Assembly (NCBI RefSeq): GCF_042646425.1
Contig: NZ_JBHRTR010000054.1
Coordinates: 496,001 to 560,000 of the forward strand
Source: Marinibaculum pumilum
GTDB taxonomy: Bacteria > Pseudomonadota > Alphaproteobacteria > Ferrovibrionales > Ferrovibrionaceae
Length of the DNA: 64,000 nt
Direction: 5' to 3'
The position numbers were made by a program, and so were the translations under genes. The first letter of the stretch is position 1; each line of letters begins with the position of its first letter. Below are positions 31,852 to 40,654 of the stretch, in pieces. Under the pieces are notes generated by a model. It saw only the letters and a program-made list of their open reading frames with translations. It searched no databases and was not told the origin of the DNA.

Positions 31852-33813
31852 TCAGCCGCCGCCCTCCGGTTTCCGCGCCGGTGCCGCCGCCGCTTCTCCC
31901 AGCGCATCCGCCACCATCTGCAGAAGGTTCGCCCGACGGTAGGGCTTGTGCAGCACAGGTCCCCATGCCTCGGCAGCCTGGCCACTGCCGGACGCCCTTC
32001 CTCCGGTCATGTCGGCATAGCCGGTGGTCAGCAGGACCGGCATCCCCGGATGGAGACGCTGTACCGCCGCCGCGAGATCCGTGCCGGACATCCCGCCAGG
32101 CATGGCGATGTCGGTGAAGACAAGATCGATCTGCAGGCCGGCCTCCAGCATCTTCAGCGCGGTCGGTCCGTCCGCGGCCTCGGTCAGGCGGTAGCCGGCT
32201 GAGCCCAGCAGCGCCATAGCCGTCGCCCGCACATCCTCGTCATCCTCGACCACCAGGATCCGCGCCCCCTGTGCCGGCGCGGCGATCTCCGGCGCTCCGC
32301 CTCCGGCTTCCGCCGTGGTCGACCCGTTCGCCCGCGGCAGGTAGAGGCGCACTACGGTGCCGGCGCCAGGCCGGCTCTCGATCTGCACGTCGCCGCCGGA
32401 CTGGCGTGCAAAGCCGTACACCATGCTCAGGCCCAGACCGGTCCCCAGCCCGACCGCCTTGGTGGTATAGAACGGCTCGAACACGCGGGGCAGCGCATCC
32501 GGGGCGATGCCGGTGCCGGTATCGGAGATGGCAAGCATCAGATAGTCGCCCGACAGGGCATCCGGCCGGTCCCCGGCCCCGGCGCCATCGAGCCGTACAT
32601 TCGCCGTCTCCACCCGCAACCGGCCGCCGTCTGGCATGGCATCGCGGGCATTCAGCGCCAGGTTCAACAGCGCTGTCTCCACCTGCCCCGGATCGGCCAG
32701 CGCGGTCCAGAGACCGTCGGGCAGTTCGGTCTCGACCGCGATATGGTCGCCCAGGGTGCGGCGCAGCAGGTCGACGGTCCCTGCCACCAGCCCGTTCAGG
32801 TCGACGGCCTGCGTCTCCAATGTCTGGCGGCGCGAGAAGGCCAGCATCTGCCGGGTCAGCGCCGCCCCCCGCAGTCCGGCGGCAAGCGCCAGCTCGGCCA
32901 TCCGGCGGATGCGGCTGCCCGTTGGCAGCTCCTGCTCCACCGCCTCCAGATTGCCGACGATCACCGTCAGCAGGTTGTTGAAGTCATGCGCCAGGCCGCC
33001 GGTGAGCTGGCCCACGACCTCCATCTTCTGCGCCTGGCGCAGCTGTTCTTCGAGCTCCTGCCGCCGGCGGATGTCGCGGATCACCGCCATCGTCGCCGCG
33101 CGCCCATCCTCGACGACCTCGCCGAACGAGACCTCGATGGGGATCTCCGAACCGTCCCTGCGACGCCCCTGCATCAGGGTCTGCTGGCCGGCATCGCCAC
33201 CCGGCGACCGGGCGGCCCGGTCCGCAGGGATGCCGGCAGGCAGCAGCCACTCGACCGGCGCCCCGGCAATCTCTTCCGGCGCAAAGCCGAACAGGTTCTC
33301 GGCGGACCGGTTGTAGGTCCCGATCCGGCCCTCCGCATCCACGGTCAGGATGGCATCGGGCGCCATGTCCAGAAGCACCTGGACACGGCTTTCGGCCACG
33401 GCCCGCCGGGCATCCGCCTGCGCCGCCTGCTGCCGTAGAGCGGCCTCGCGAAGCTCGCGGTCGATCGCCGGCAGAAGCCGCTTCAGGTTGTCCTTCAGGA
33501 CATAGTCCTGCGCCCCGGCCCGCATCGCGGCGACGGCCTTGTCCTCCCCGATCGTGCCTGAGACGAAGATCAGCGGTGTACTGACCCCCATCCGGCGTAC
33601 CATGGCCAGGGCATCGGAGCCGGAAAAGCCGGCAAGGGTGTAGTCGCAGAGGATCAGGTCCCAGTCGCCGGCGGACAGCGCTTGTCGCAGCCCCTCGGCG
33701 GTCGCCACCCGGCGGAAATCCGGTTCGAAGTCACCGCGCCGCAGCTCCCGCAGCAGAAGCTCCGCGTCAGGCAGTTCGTCCTCGATGATCAGGACTCGCA
33801 ATGGAACGGACAT
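31852..33813 (-). CDS. Hybrid sensor histidine kinase with receiver domains at both ends
   Basis: A 653-residue cytoplasmic kinase. Order: receiver (about 5-120, phospho-Asp in LILCDYTLAG), PAS (about 145-255), HisKA/HATPase with the HWE-free motif LTGGLAHDFNNLLTVI (His near 276), N box NARDAMPDGG, G boxes SDTGTGI and GTGLGLS, then a C-terminal receiver (VFTDIAMPGG near 570). No membrane helix is visible. The N-terminal receiver places it downstream in a phosphorelay. It is the last gene of a three-gene minus-strand operon with a sensor kinase and a single-domain regulator. Confidence 0.9.
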   Translation of the reverse strand: MSVPLRVLIIEDELPDAELLLRELRRGDFEPDFRRVATAEGLRQALSAGDWDLILCDYTLAGFSGSDALAMVRRMGVSTPLIFVSGTIGEDKAVAAMRAGAQDYVLKDNLKRLLPAIDRELREAALRQQAAQADARRAVAESRVQVLLDMAPDAILTVDAEGRIGTYNRSAENLFGFAPEEIAGAPVEWLLPAGIPADRAARSPGGDAGQQTLMQGRRRDGSEIPIEVSFGEVVEDGRAATMAVIRDIRRRQELEEQLRQAQKMEVVGQLTGGLAHDFNNLLTVIVGNLEAVEQELPTGSRIRRMAELALAAGLRGAALTRQMLAFSRRQTLETQAVDLNGLVAGTVDLLRRTLGDHIAVETELPDGLWTALADPGQVETALLNLALNARDAMPDGGRLRVETANVRLDGAGAGDRPDALSGDYLMLAISDTGTGIAPDALPRVFEPFYTTKAVGLGTGLGLSMVYGFARQSGGDVQIESRPGAGTVVRLYLPRANGSTTAEAGGGAPEIAAPAQGARILVVEDDEDVRATAMALLGSAGYRLTEAADGPTALKMLEAGLQIDLVFTDIAMPGGMSGTDLAAAVQRLHPGMPVLLTTGYADMTGGRASGSGQAAEAWGPVLHKPYRRANLLQMVADALGEAAAAPARKPEGGG

Positions 33814-33828
33814 CTCGTCTCCCGTCCC

Positions 33829-34263
33829 TCAACCGGCCACGGGCGGCGGTTCGTTCAGGAACAGCCAGTAAAGCCCCAGCTGCCGCGCCGCTTCGACGAA
33901 CTCGTCGAAATCGACCGGCTTCCGCACATAGCTGTTGGCGCACAGGCTGTAACCCTCCGCGATGTCCTGCTGTTCCACCGACGAGGTCAGGATGACCACC
34001 GGCAGGGTGCGGGTGCGTGGATTCGCCCGGATCCGCCGCAGGACCTCCAGTCCGCTGACTTTCGGCAGCTTCAGGTCCAGCAGCACGACCCGGGGCAGGG
34101 CCGCCCCCCGGCGATCGGCATGCACGCCATTGCCGAACAGGTAGTCCAGCGCCTCCGCGCCATCCTCGGCCACGACGATCTCGTCGCCGATGCCGTTCTT
34201 GCGGAAGGCACGGCGGGTCAGCGCAGCATCGTCCGGATTGTCCTCGACCAGCAGAATGGTCAT
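33829..34263 (-). CDS. Single-domain response regulator (Rcp1-like)
   Basis: A 144-residue stand-alone receiver: acidic pocket VEDNPDD, phospho-Asp63 in VVLLDLKLPKVSG, switch Thr in ILTSS, Lys in YVRKPVDF. This extended receiver type (LLVEDNPDDA, then a long insert after the second helix) is the Rcp1 kind paired with phytochrome-like or PAS kinases. With no output domain it probably shuttles phosphate between the adjacent kinases. It starts 7 bases after the upstream kinase stop. Confidence 0.9.
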   Translation of the reverse strand: MTILLVEDNPDDAALTRRAFRKNGIGDEIVVAEDGAEALDYLFGNGVHADRRGAALPRVVLLDLKLPKVSGLEVLRRIRANPRTRTLPVVILTSSVEQQDIAEGYSLCANSYVRKPVDFDEFVEAARQLGLYWLFLNEPPPVAG

Positions 34264-34269
34264 CTGTGC

Positions 34270-36525
34270 CTAGGCTCCCGCGGCCGGTGGCCGCTGCAGT
34301 GTAAAGAAGAAGCGTGCGCCACGGCCGGCTTCGGACTCTGCCCAGATCCTGCCGCCATGCTTGTGGATGATACGTTGCACCGTCGCCAGCCCGATCCCCG
34401 TCCCGGGAAACTCGCTCGGCGTGTGCAGGCGCTGGAAGGCACGGAACAGCTGGTCGGCATAGACCATGTCGAAGCCTGCACCATTGTCGGCGATGCAGAA
34501 GGCGGGTTCGCCGCCAGCGTCCCGCAGGTCGAACCGGATCCACGCCCTGTCCTGGCCAGAGGTGAACTTCCAGGCATTGCCCAGCAGGTTGTCCAGGGCG
34601 ATCTGCAACAGGCGCTGGTCGCCCCGGGCGAACAGGGGGCCGTCGATCGCGACCTCCACCTCGCGGTCCGGCGCTTCGCTGCGCAGGCGGTCCACGACTT
34701 CCTGCGCCAACACCGCCAGGTCCACATCCGCAATGGCGAGTTCCTGGCGGGTCACCCGCGACAGCTTCAGCAGGTCGTCGATCAGCCGCCCCATCCGCTG
34801 GGCGCCCTGGCGGACGCGGGACAGGTAGTGCCGGCCCTCGTCGTCCAGCTGCTCGCCGTAATCCTCGACCAGTGCCTGGCTGAAGCCGTCGATCGCCCGC
34901 AGCGGTGCCCGCAGGTCATGGGAGACGGAATAGCTGAACGCCTCCAGCTCCCGGTTGACCGCTTCCAGTTCCGCATTGTCGCGCCGCAGCCGCTGGTTGA
35001 GGTCCTGGATCTGCCGCTCCGCCTGCAGCCGGTCGCCGACATCGCGGATATCGGCCACCACCAGAAGGCCGTCGTCGGTCTGCACCGGGCTGAGGCTGAT
35101 GGAGACCGGAAAGGTCGTGCCGTCGGCCCGCAGGCCGTTCAGGTCCTGCCCCGCGCCCATTTCGCGCACGCGGGGCGCTTCGAGATAGGCACGGCGATGC
35201 CCGACATGCCGCGACCGCAGGGCGACAGGCACCAGGATCTCGACATCCTGCCCGACAAGCTGTTCGCGGGCATGGCCGAACAGGCGCTCGGTCTGCGCGT
35301 TGACCAGGACGATCCGGCCCGACGGGTCGGTGATCACCACCGCATCGGGTGCCGATTCCAGCAGCGCCCGGAAACGCAACTCGCTCGACCGCATCCGCTG
35401 GTCTGCCTGCTGCCGCTGCACGCTGGCACGGGCGATCCCGAAGGACAGGGTGGCGGACAGGAGCGCAAGTGCCGCCGCGGCGGGCACGAACTCCATCGCC
35501 TGTTCGTCACGCTGCGCCTCCAACGCATGCGCCGGAAGAAAGCCGACCAGGATCCAGGCCGGCAGTTCGGCGCGAAGCGTCGCCGCCACCCCATCGGCCG
35601 GCAGATCGCCTTCCGGCCGGATCGTCACATAGGTAAAAAGGCCGGCCTCAGTCCGGAGCTGGCCGCCTGCAGGGTCAGCCTGGATCGCGCTCCAGGCCCG
35701 CGGGAAGCGGCGGCCGAACCGCTGCTCGCTGCGCGCCGGATAGAGGAAACCCCATTCGACATCCGGCGACGGCCCGCGCAGCCAGTAGCCGTCGCTGTTC
35801 AGCATCCAGACGGCGCCGGGTCCCGGCCCCGCCATGGCGGCCACGCCGTCGAGCAGCCGGCTCCCCATCAGGTTCAGGACGATCATGCCCAGCAGTTCGC
35901 CCCTGTCGTCGGCAAGGGCGGTACCGAAGCGCACGACCGGTTTGGGGCCGGGTTCGATCTCGCCATCCTCGACGTTCAGATCAAAGGGCGAGACATGGAT
36001 CGTCCCGGGGGCATGCGTCAGCATCTCCTGGACATAGGGCCGTCCGGACCTGTCCCTCAGGCCGGCCGGCGGCACCACGGCCGGCGCGCCGGCGTGCCAG
36101 TCGATGCGCAGCGTCTCCTGACCCGTCGCATCGAGCAGCCGGATCTGCTCGTAGCCGGCACGGGCGGCGGCAAAGACCCGCAGGTCGGCTTCCAGCGCCG
36201 CGCGGCCGGCCGGGTCCCGGGTTTCGAGCCAGTGACGCAGCGCCGGCCGTGAGGCCAGGTAGAGGAGATCGGCATCGGCTTCCGACAGCTCTGCGAGCGT
36301 CCGCTGCGCCACCTCCGCGACGGTCGATTCCTGGTTGGCACGCACCACCGAGAGCACGCCGTCCGCCTGCAGATCGAACAGCAGGTACAGGATCGCGCCG
36401 CCGATCACGGCCTGGGGCAGGAACAGCAGGACCGAACGCAACGCCACGGAGCGGCGGAACGGCTCGCGCCCGGCCGAAGCAAGATGTGCCGTCAGCTTCT
36501 CGGGCTTCTGACTGTCCGCCTGCAT
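34270..36525 (-). CDS. Membrane sensor kinase with Cache-type periplasmic domain and PAS
   Basis: A 751-residue kinase. A helix at about 30-55 and another near 350-370 enclose a periplasmic domain of about 290 residues with a dCache-like pattern (SGRPYVQEML, GTIHVSPFDLNVEDGEI). Then come a PAS domain (RFRALLESAPDAVVITDPSGRIVLVNAQTERLFGH), a coiled linker, and HisKA/HATPase (SVSHDLRAPLRAIDGFSQALVEDYG, His near 535; GTGIGLATVQRI). The ligand is unknown; Cache domains sense small organic acids or amines. ATG 36525 follows AGGGACAGGG. Confidence 0.9.
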   Translation of the reverse strand: MQADSQKPEKLTAHLASAGREPFRRSVALRSVLLFLPQAVIGGAILYLLFDLQADGVLSVVRANQESTVAEVAQRTLAELSEADADLLYLASRPALRHWLETRDPAGRAALEADLRVFAAARAGYEQIRLLDATGQETLRIDWHAGAPAVVPPAGLRDRSGRPYVQEMLTHAPGTIHVSPFDLNVEDGEIEPGPKPVVRFGTALADDRGELLGMIVLNLMGSRLLDGVAAMAGPGPGAVWMLNSDGYWLRGPSPDVEWGFLYPARSEQRFGRRFPRAWSAIQADPAGGQLRTEAGLFTYVTIRPEGDLPADGVAATLRAELPAWILVGFLPAHALEAQRDEQAMEFVPAAAALALLSATLSFGIARASVQRQQADQRMRSSELRFRALLESAPDAVVITDPSGRIVLVNAQTERLFGHAREQLVGQDVEILVPVALRSRHVGHRRAYLEAPRVREMGAGQDLNGLRADGTTFPVSISLSPVQTDDGLLVVADIRDVGDRLQAERQIQDLNQRLRRDNAELEAVNRELEAFSYSVSHDLRAPLRAIDGFSQALVEDYGEQLDDEGRHYLSRVRQGAQRMGRLIDDLLKLSRVTRQELAIADVDLAVLAQEVVDRLRSEAPDREVEVAIDGPLFARGDQRLLQIALDNLLGNAWKFTSGQDRAWIRFDLRDAGGEPAFCIADNGAGFDMVYADQLFRAFQRLHTPSEFPGTGIGLATVQRIIHKHGGRIWAESEAGRGARFFFTLQRPPAAGA

Positions 36526-36774
36526 GCCCTGTCCCTGCCGCCGCCCAACGGCCAACCCAGACCGCGGTCGACGGCTCCTTTGCCTACTCCAAAAGTTGAG
36601 CCTAGCCAGCGGCCGGTTAACGGCGCTTTAACCTGCACATCCTGATTGTAGCCGAGCCGTCGCGGCGAAGGTGCAAATGCGGCGCAATCGATCATCGGGC
36701 GATGACAATCCGTCCCATCGGTCGGTAGAATCCCTCCCGCCGGGCAGGACCCAAACACCGAACAGGCAGGCGCC
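36526..36774. promoter_or_regulatory. Divergent spacer between the kinase operon and the amidohydrolase
   Basis: A 249-bp region with no gene. It contains the dyad TCATCG-gg-CGATGA (36692-36705), a candidate operator between the two start codons. AT-rich stretches such as GGTTAACGGCGCTTTAACC (36613-36631, an imperfect dyad) could be promoter elements of the kinase operon. Confidence 0.35.
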
Positions 36775-38112
36775 ATGCGCATCTGGATCAAGGATCCCCT
36801 CGCCATCCTGGCAGAGGGTGCCACGCGTGGCGTCGTGGTGGAAAACGGCCGGATCGCGGAACTGGTTCCCGCCGGCGGACAGCCGCAGCTGCCGGTGGAC
36901 AGCCGTTTCGACGCGGGCAGCCATGTGGTGCTGCCCGGGCTGGTGAACAGCCACCATCACTTCTACCAGACCCTCACCCGCGCCTGCCGCACCGCGCTGG
37001 ACAAGGAGCTGTTCCCCTGGCTGACCTCGCTCTACGAGGTCTGGGCGGGGCTGACCCCGGACGCGATCGCCACCTCCAGCCGGCTGGCGCTGTGCGAACT
37101 GCTGCTGTCCGGCTGCACCACCGCTGCCGACCACCATTACATCTTCAACGACCGCCTGGCCGAGGCGCTGGATCTGCAGGCGGATGCGGCGGCGGAGATC
37201 GGCATGAGGGTCACCCTGACCCGCGGCTCCATGGACCTGTCGCAGAAGGATGGCGGCCTGCCGCCGGATTCCGTGGTGCAGCCGCTGGACACCATCCTCG
37301 CGCACAGCGAGGCGGTGGTGGGCCGCTGGCACGACCCGGCGCCGCTGTCGATGGTGCAGGTGGCGCTGGCGCCGACCTCGCCCTTCTCCGTGACGCCGGA
37401 GCTCCTGCGCGAGAGCGCGGCTCTGGCCGGCCGGCTGGGAGTCCGGCTCCATACCCACCTGGCGGAGACGCGCGACGAGACCCGCTTCTGCCTGGACCGA
37501 TTCGGCAAGCGCCCGTTCGACTATCTGCAGGACCTCGGCTGGATCGGGCCGAATGCCTGGTTCGCCCATGGCATCTGGTTCGACGATGCGGAGGTCGCCC
37601 GGCTGGGCGCCGCCGGCGCCGGGATCGCCCACTGCCCGGCATCCAACATGCTGCTCGCCTCCGGTTTCTGCCGGACCATTGAACTGGAAGCGGCCGGTGC
37701 CGCGATCGGCCTTGCGGTGGACGGCTCCGCCTCCAACGACTGTTCCAGCCTGATCGCGGAGGCGCGGCTGGCTCTGCTGCTGAACCGGGTCGCGCCGCAC
37801 GGCTACAGGGTCAGCCATCGGGACGTTCTGCGCTGGGCGACCGAGGGCTCCGCCCGCTGCCTGGGCCGCGAGGATATCGGCCGGCTGGCGCCGGGCTGCG
37901 CCGCCGACCTGGCCCTGTTCCGCATGGACGACATCCAGTTCGCCGGTGCCGACGACCCGCTCGCCGCATTGCTGCTGGCCGGGGCGACCCGGGCGGACCG
38001 GGTGATGGTCGCGGGGCGCTGGCTGGTGGAGGATGGCGCGATCCCCGGTCTCGACCTGCCGGCCCTGATGGCGCGGCAGCGCGACCTGGCGCGCCACCTG
38101 GTCGGCGCCTGA
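36775..38112 (+). CDS. 8-Oxoguanine deaminase-like amidohydrolase
   Basis: A 445-residue metal-dependent deaminase of the amidohydrolase superfamily. Metal ligands: NSHHH near residues 58-62, HTHLAETRDE, AHGIWF, and the Asp in DGSASND. HHFYQTLTRACRTALDKELFPWLTSLYEVW and HCPASNMLLASG are hallmarks of the 8-oxoguanine deaminase / TrzN-like group. It would deaminate 8-oxoguanine, giving uric acid, or another purine or triazine. An MFS transporter starts 5 bases after its stop, probably a coupled uptake or export partner. Substrate is inferred from family only. Confidence 0.82.
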   Translation: MRIWIKDPLAILAEGATRGVVVENGRIAELVPAGGQPQLPVDSRFDAGSHVVLPGLVNSHHHFYQTLTRACRTALDKELFPWLTSLYEVWAGLTPDAIATSSRLALCELLLSGCTTAADHHYIFNDRLAEALDLQADAAAEIGMRVTLTRGSMDLSQKDGGLPPDSVVQPLDTILAHSEAVVGRWHDPAPLSMVQVALAPTSPFSVTPELLRESAALAGRLGVRLHTHLAETRDETRFCLDRFGKRPFDYLQDLGWIGPNAWFAHGIWFDDAEVARLGAAGAGIAHCPASNMLLASGFCRTIELEAAGAAIGLAVDGSASNDCSSLIAEARLALLLNRVAPHGYRVSHRDVLRWATEGSARCLGREDIGRLAPGCAADLALFRMDDIQFAGADDPLAALLLAGATRADRVMVAGRWLVEDGAIPGLDLPALMARQRDLARHLVGA

Positions 38113-38116
38113 ACGG

Positions 38117-39451
38117 ATGGCCGAGGCCGCGGGCCGCACCGCCGTGCCGCGGCTGCATGCGGGGCTGCTGATCGGGGTCGCCACCCTGATCCTGGTGTTC
38201 CAGGTCTACGTGTCGATCTCCTTCGGCCTGATCCATGGCCCGATGTCGCGGGAGCTGGGCCTGTCCGCCGGAACCGCCAGCACGATATCGGCGCTGTACA
38301 TGGCAGCCGGCTTCCTGCTCCAGCTTCCGGCCGGCATCGCGGTAGACCGCCTGTCGCCCGCCCGGGTGCTGGCGCTCGCCACCCTGCTCTGCGCCGCCGG
38401 CAGCCTGGTGCTGGCCGCGGCGCAGTCGATGCCTGTCGCCCTGGCGGGCAGCCTGGCGATGGGGTCGGGCGCCGCCTTCGCCTTCGTGGGCGCCCTGAAG
38501 ATCGTCGGCATCGTGGTGCCGCCCGACCGCTTCGTGCTGTGGGTGGGCGTCTGGCAGATCCTCTACAGCTTCGTCGTCGCCGGCCTGGCCTACGGCACCA
38601 ACGCTCTCGGCGCCGAGACCGACTGGCGCGGCCTGCTGGTCGGCATCGCCGCCGCGGGAACGGCGACGGCCGCCCTGATCTGGCTGGCCGACCGTGTCCT
38701 GCCCCGCAGCGCCGACGGGCCTGCTGCCGGCGCGCCGGCGGCGCCCATCTGGCAGCAGGTGCGCGCCACCCTGGCCAACCGCCAGGTGCTGCTTGCCGCG
38801 GCCCTGTTCGCGCTGACCTTCGGCCCGATGCTGGCCTATTCCGACCTCTGGGCCGTACCGGCACAGCTGGCGTTCGGCAACCCGCCTGCCATCGCAGCCG
38901 CGATCGCCGGCATGATCCCGATCGGACTGGGCGCAGGCTCGCTGCTGGTCGGGCTCGCCAGCGAACGGACCGGACGCCCCGCGCCGATCGGTGCCGCCGT
39001 CGCCGCGACCGGCCTGGCGGCCACTGCCGCGCTGCTTTTCCTGCCGCCCCAACCGGCCTGGGCCGCTGCGCTGCTGACCCTGCTCTTCGGCGTAGGCTGC
39101 GCCGCATCGGTCACCGCGATCGACCATGCCCGGCGGACCGCCACGGCTGGCATCGGCACGGCCATCGGCCTGGTTTCCGCGGCGGGCAATCTGGGCGGCG
39201 CGCTGCTGCAGGTACAGATCGGCCTGCTGGTCGATGGTCTGGAGAAGGACCGCACGCCCGGAATCCTGGTATTCGAGGAAAGCCTGAGCCCGCTGCTGAT
39301 CTGCTTCGCCCTGGCGATCGTCCTGATGGCCGCGTTGCGTCGGCCCCGGACGCCTGCCGGCAGCCCTGGCAGCGGCCCCCGCAGCGGCCCCCGCAGCCGC
39401 CCCCACAGCCGCCCTGGGGGCCGCGTTGACAGTGCCGCGGACCACCCATAG
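38117..39451 (+). CDS. MFS transporter
   Basis: A 444-residue major facilitator protein with twelve hydrophobic helices; the loop DRLSPARVLALATLLCAAGS between helices 2 and 3 is the MFS signature region. Likely exchanges a substrate of the adjacent amidohydrolase. The C terminus has a 20-residue tail (PGSGPRSGPRSRPHSRPGGR region) made of a four-residue repeat, arising from a 12-bp tandem repeat in the DNA. The tail is not part of the MFS fold. ATG 38117 is 4 bases after the preceding stop. Confidence 0.85.
   Translation: MAEAAGRTAVPRLHAGLLIGVATLILVFQVYVSISFGLIHGPMSRELGLSAGTASTISALYMAAGFLLQLPAGIAVDRLSPARVLALATLLCAAGSLVLAAAQSMPVALAGSLAMGSGAAFAFVGALKIVGIVVPPDRFVLWVGVWQILYSFVVAGLAYGTNALGAETDWRGLLVGIAAAGTATAALIWLADRVLPRSADGPAAGAPAAPIWQQVRATLANRQVLLAAALFALTFGPMLAYSDLWAVPAQLAFGNPPAIAAAIAGMIPIGLGAGSLLVGLASERTGRPAPIGAAVAATGLAATAALLFLPPQPAWAAALLTLLFGVGCAASVTAIDHARRTATAGIGTAIGLVSAAGNLGGALLQVQIGLLVDGLEKDRTPGILVFEESLSPLLICFALAIVLMAALRRPRTPAGSPGSGPRSGPRSRPHSRPGGRVDSAADHP
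39364..39423 (+). repeat. 12-bp tandem repeat, about five units
   Basis: Units close to CCCCGCAGCGGC follow one another in the last codons of the MFS gene with few mismatches, encoding the PxSx-type tail. As 12 bp is a multiple of three, copy changes would keep the frame. Confidence 0.75.
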
Positions 39452-39861
39452 TGTGCAGCGCAATAAGCGTAGCCTGACCATCTGCCGGCCGGATCCGTGT
39501 GGCTCTTGGCCGGGCTTCGCTTTGGCCGCGCGGTGGGCCGGCTCTTGTGCGGCGCGCCGCGATGTGGTGGTACGGCTCTTCCGGACAACTCAGGCGTTCG
39601 CGCCGCTGGGCCCGAAAGCTGGCGGACCCATGCCGGCAGGGTTCGGGTGGCCGGCCGCGGAAGTCTCGGGGCCCGCCGGCGGTTCCCGGACAGGCCGGCC
39701 TGCCGACAGGGTGGCACCGTCACATCGCTTCTGCCTTGCCCGTCCGGCCCGCCGGTGATCCCACCGGCTCGGGCGGGCCTGCAACCTGGGACTGGCCTGC
39801 ATGTCCGGCAGATCGCTGAAGGAGTGTGAGGAAACATGAGGTTACGGGAGAGGCGCTGTCG
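39452..39861. promoter_or_regulatory. Gene-free 410-bp region upstream of etfB
   Basis: Open frames in all three forward phases exist but show no start, no ribosome site and no family match, so I read it as non-coding. It has a nested hairpin at 39746-39779 (GGCCCGCC pairs with GGCGGGCC, inner CCGGTG with CACCGG). GGGAGAGG precedes the etfB ATG. A promoter for the etf operon should lie here. Confidence 0.5.
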
Positions 39862-40611
39862 ATGAAGGTTCTCGTCGCCGTCAAGCGGGTGGTCGACTAC
39901 AACGTCAAGATCCGCGTGAAATCCGACAAGTCCGGCGTTGAGCTGGCGAACGTCAAGATGTCCATGAATCCCTTCGACGAGATCGCCGTCGAAGAGGCCG
40001 TGCGCCTGAAAGAGGCCGGCACGGCGGAAGAGGTGATCGCCGTCTCGATCGGGCCGAGCCAGGCGCAGGAGACGATCCGCACCGCGCTGGCGATGGGGGC
40101 CGATCGCGGCATCCTGGTCCAGACCGACGACGAGGTGCAGCCGCTGGCCGTCGCCAAGGTGCTGAAGGCGATCTGCGAGGCGGAAGAGCCCGGCCTGGTG
40201 ATCCTCGGCAAACAGGCCATCGACGACGACAGCAACCAGACCGGCCAGATGCTGGCCGCCCTGATGGGCTGGCCGCAGGGCACCTTCGCCTACAAGCTGG
40301 AACTCGGCGACGGCAGCGCCAACGTGACCCGCGAGATCGACGGCGGCCTGCAGACGGTGGAGCTGAAGCTGCCCGCCATCATCACCACCGATCTGCGCCT
40401 GAACGAGCCGCGCTACGCCAGCCTGCCGAACATCATGAAGGCGAAGAAGAAGCCGATCGATGTGAAGGCGCCGGCGGATCTGGGTGTCGACACGGCGCCG
40501 CGGCTGAAGACCCTCGAGGTCAACGACCCGCCGGGCCGCAAAGCCGGCGTGAAGGTCGCCGACGTGGCCGAGCTGGTCGACAAGCTGAAAAACGAGGCCG
40601 GCGTCATCTGA
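39862..40611 (+). CDS. etfB: Electron transfer flavoprotein, beta subunit
   Basis: A 249-residue AMP-binding subunit of the soluble ETF that accepts electrons from acyl-CoA dehydrogenases. It starts MKVLVAVKRVVDYNVKIRVK and has the characteristic NPFDEIAVEEAVRLKEAG, the AMP/adenine region VILGKQAIDDDSNQTGQMLA and the conserved LPAIITTDLRLNEPRYASLPNIMKAKKK near the C terminus. It precedes etfA by 43 bases. Supplies the acceptor for Mcd and other dehydrogenases in the cell. Confidence 0.95.
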   Translation: MKVLVAVKRVVDYNVKIRVKSDKSGVELANVKMSMNPFDEIAVEEAVRLKEAGTAEEVIAVSIGPSQAQETIRTALAMGADRGILVQTDDEVQPLAVAKVLKAICEAEEPGLVILGKQAIDDDSNQTGQMLAALMGWPQGTFAYKLELGDGSANVTREIDGGLQTVELKLPAIITTDLRLNEPRYASLPNIMKAKKKPIDVKAPADLGVDTAPRLKTLEVNDPPGRKAGVKVADVAELVDKLKNEAGVI

Positions 40612-40654
40612 CGCGCCGTCCGTCGTCACATCCAATTCCCGGGAGGGTCAGACC

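Noticed and set aside
39452..39861. Overlapping forward open frames of about 110 codons before etfB
   Set aside because: All phases stay open simply because of high GC; no ribosome site, no codon-position bias and no recognisable protein.
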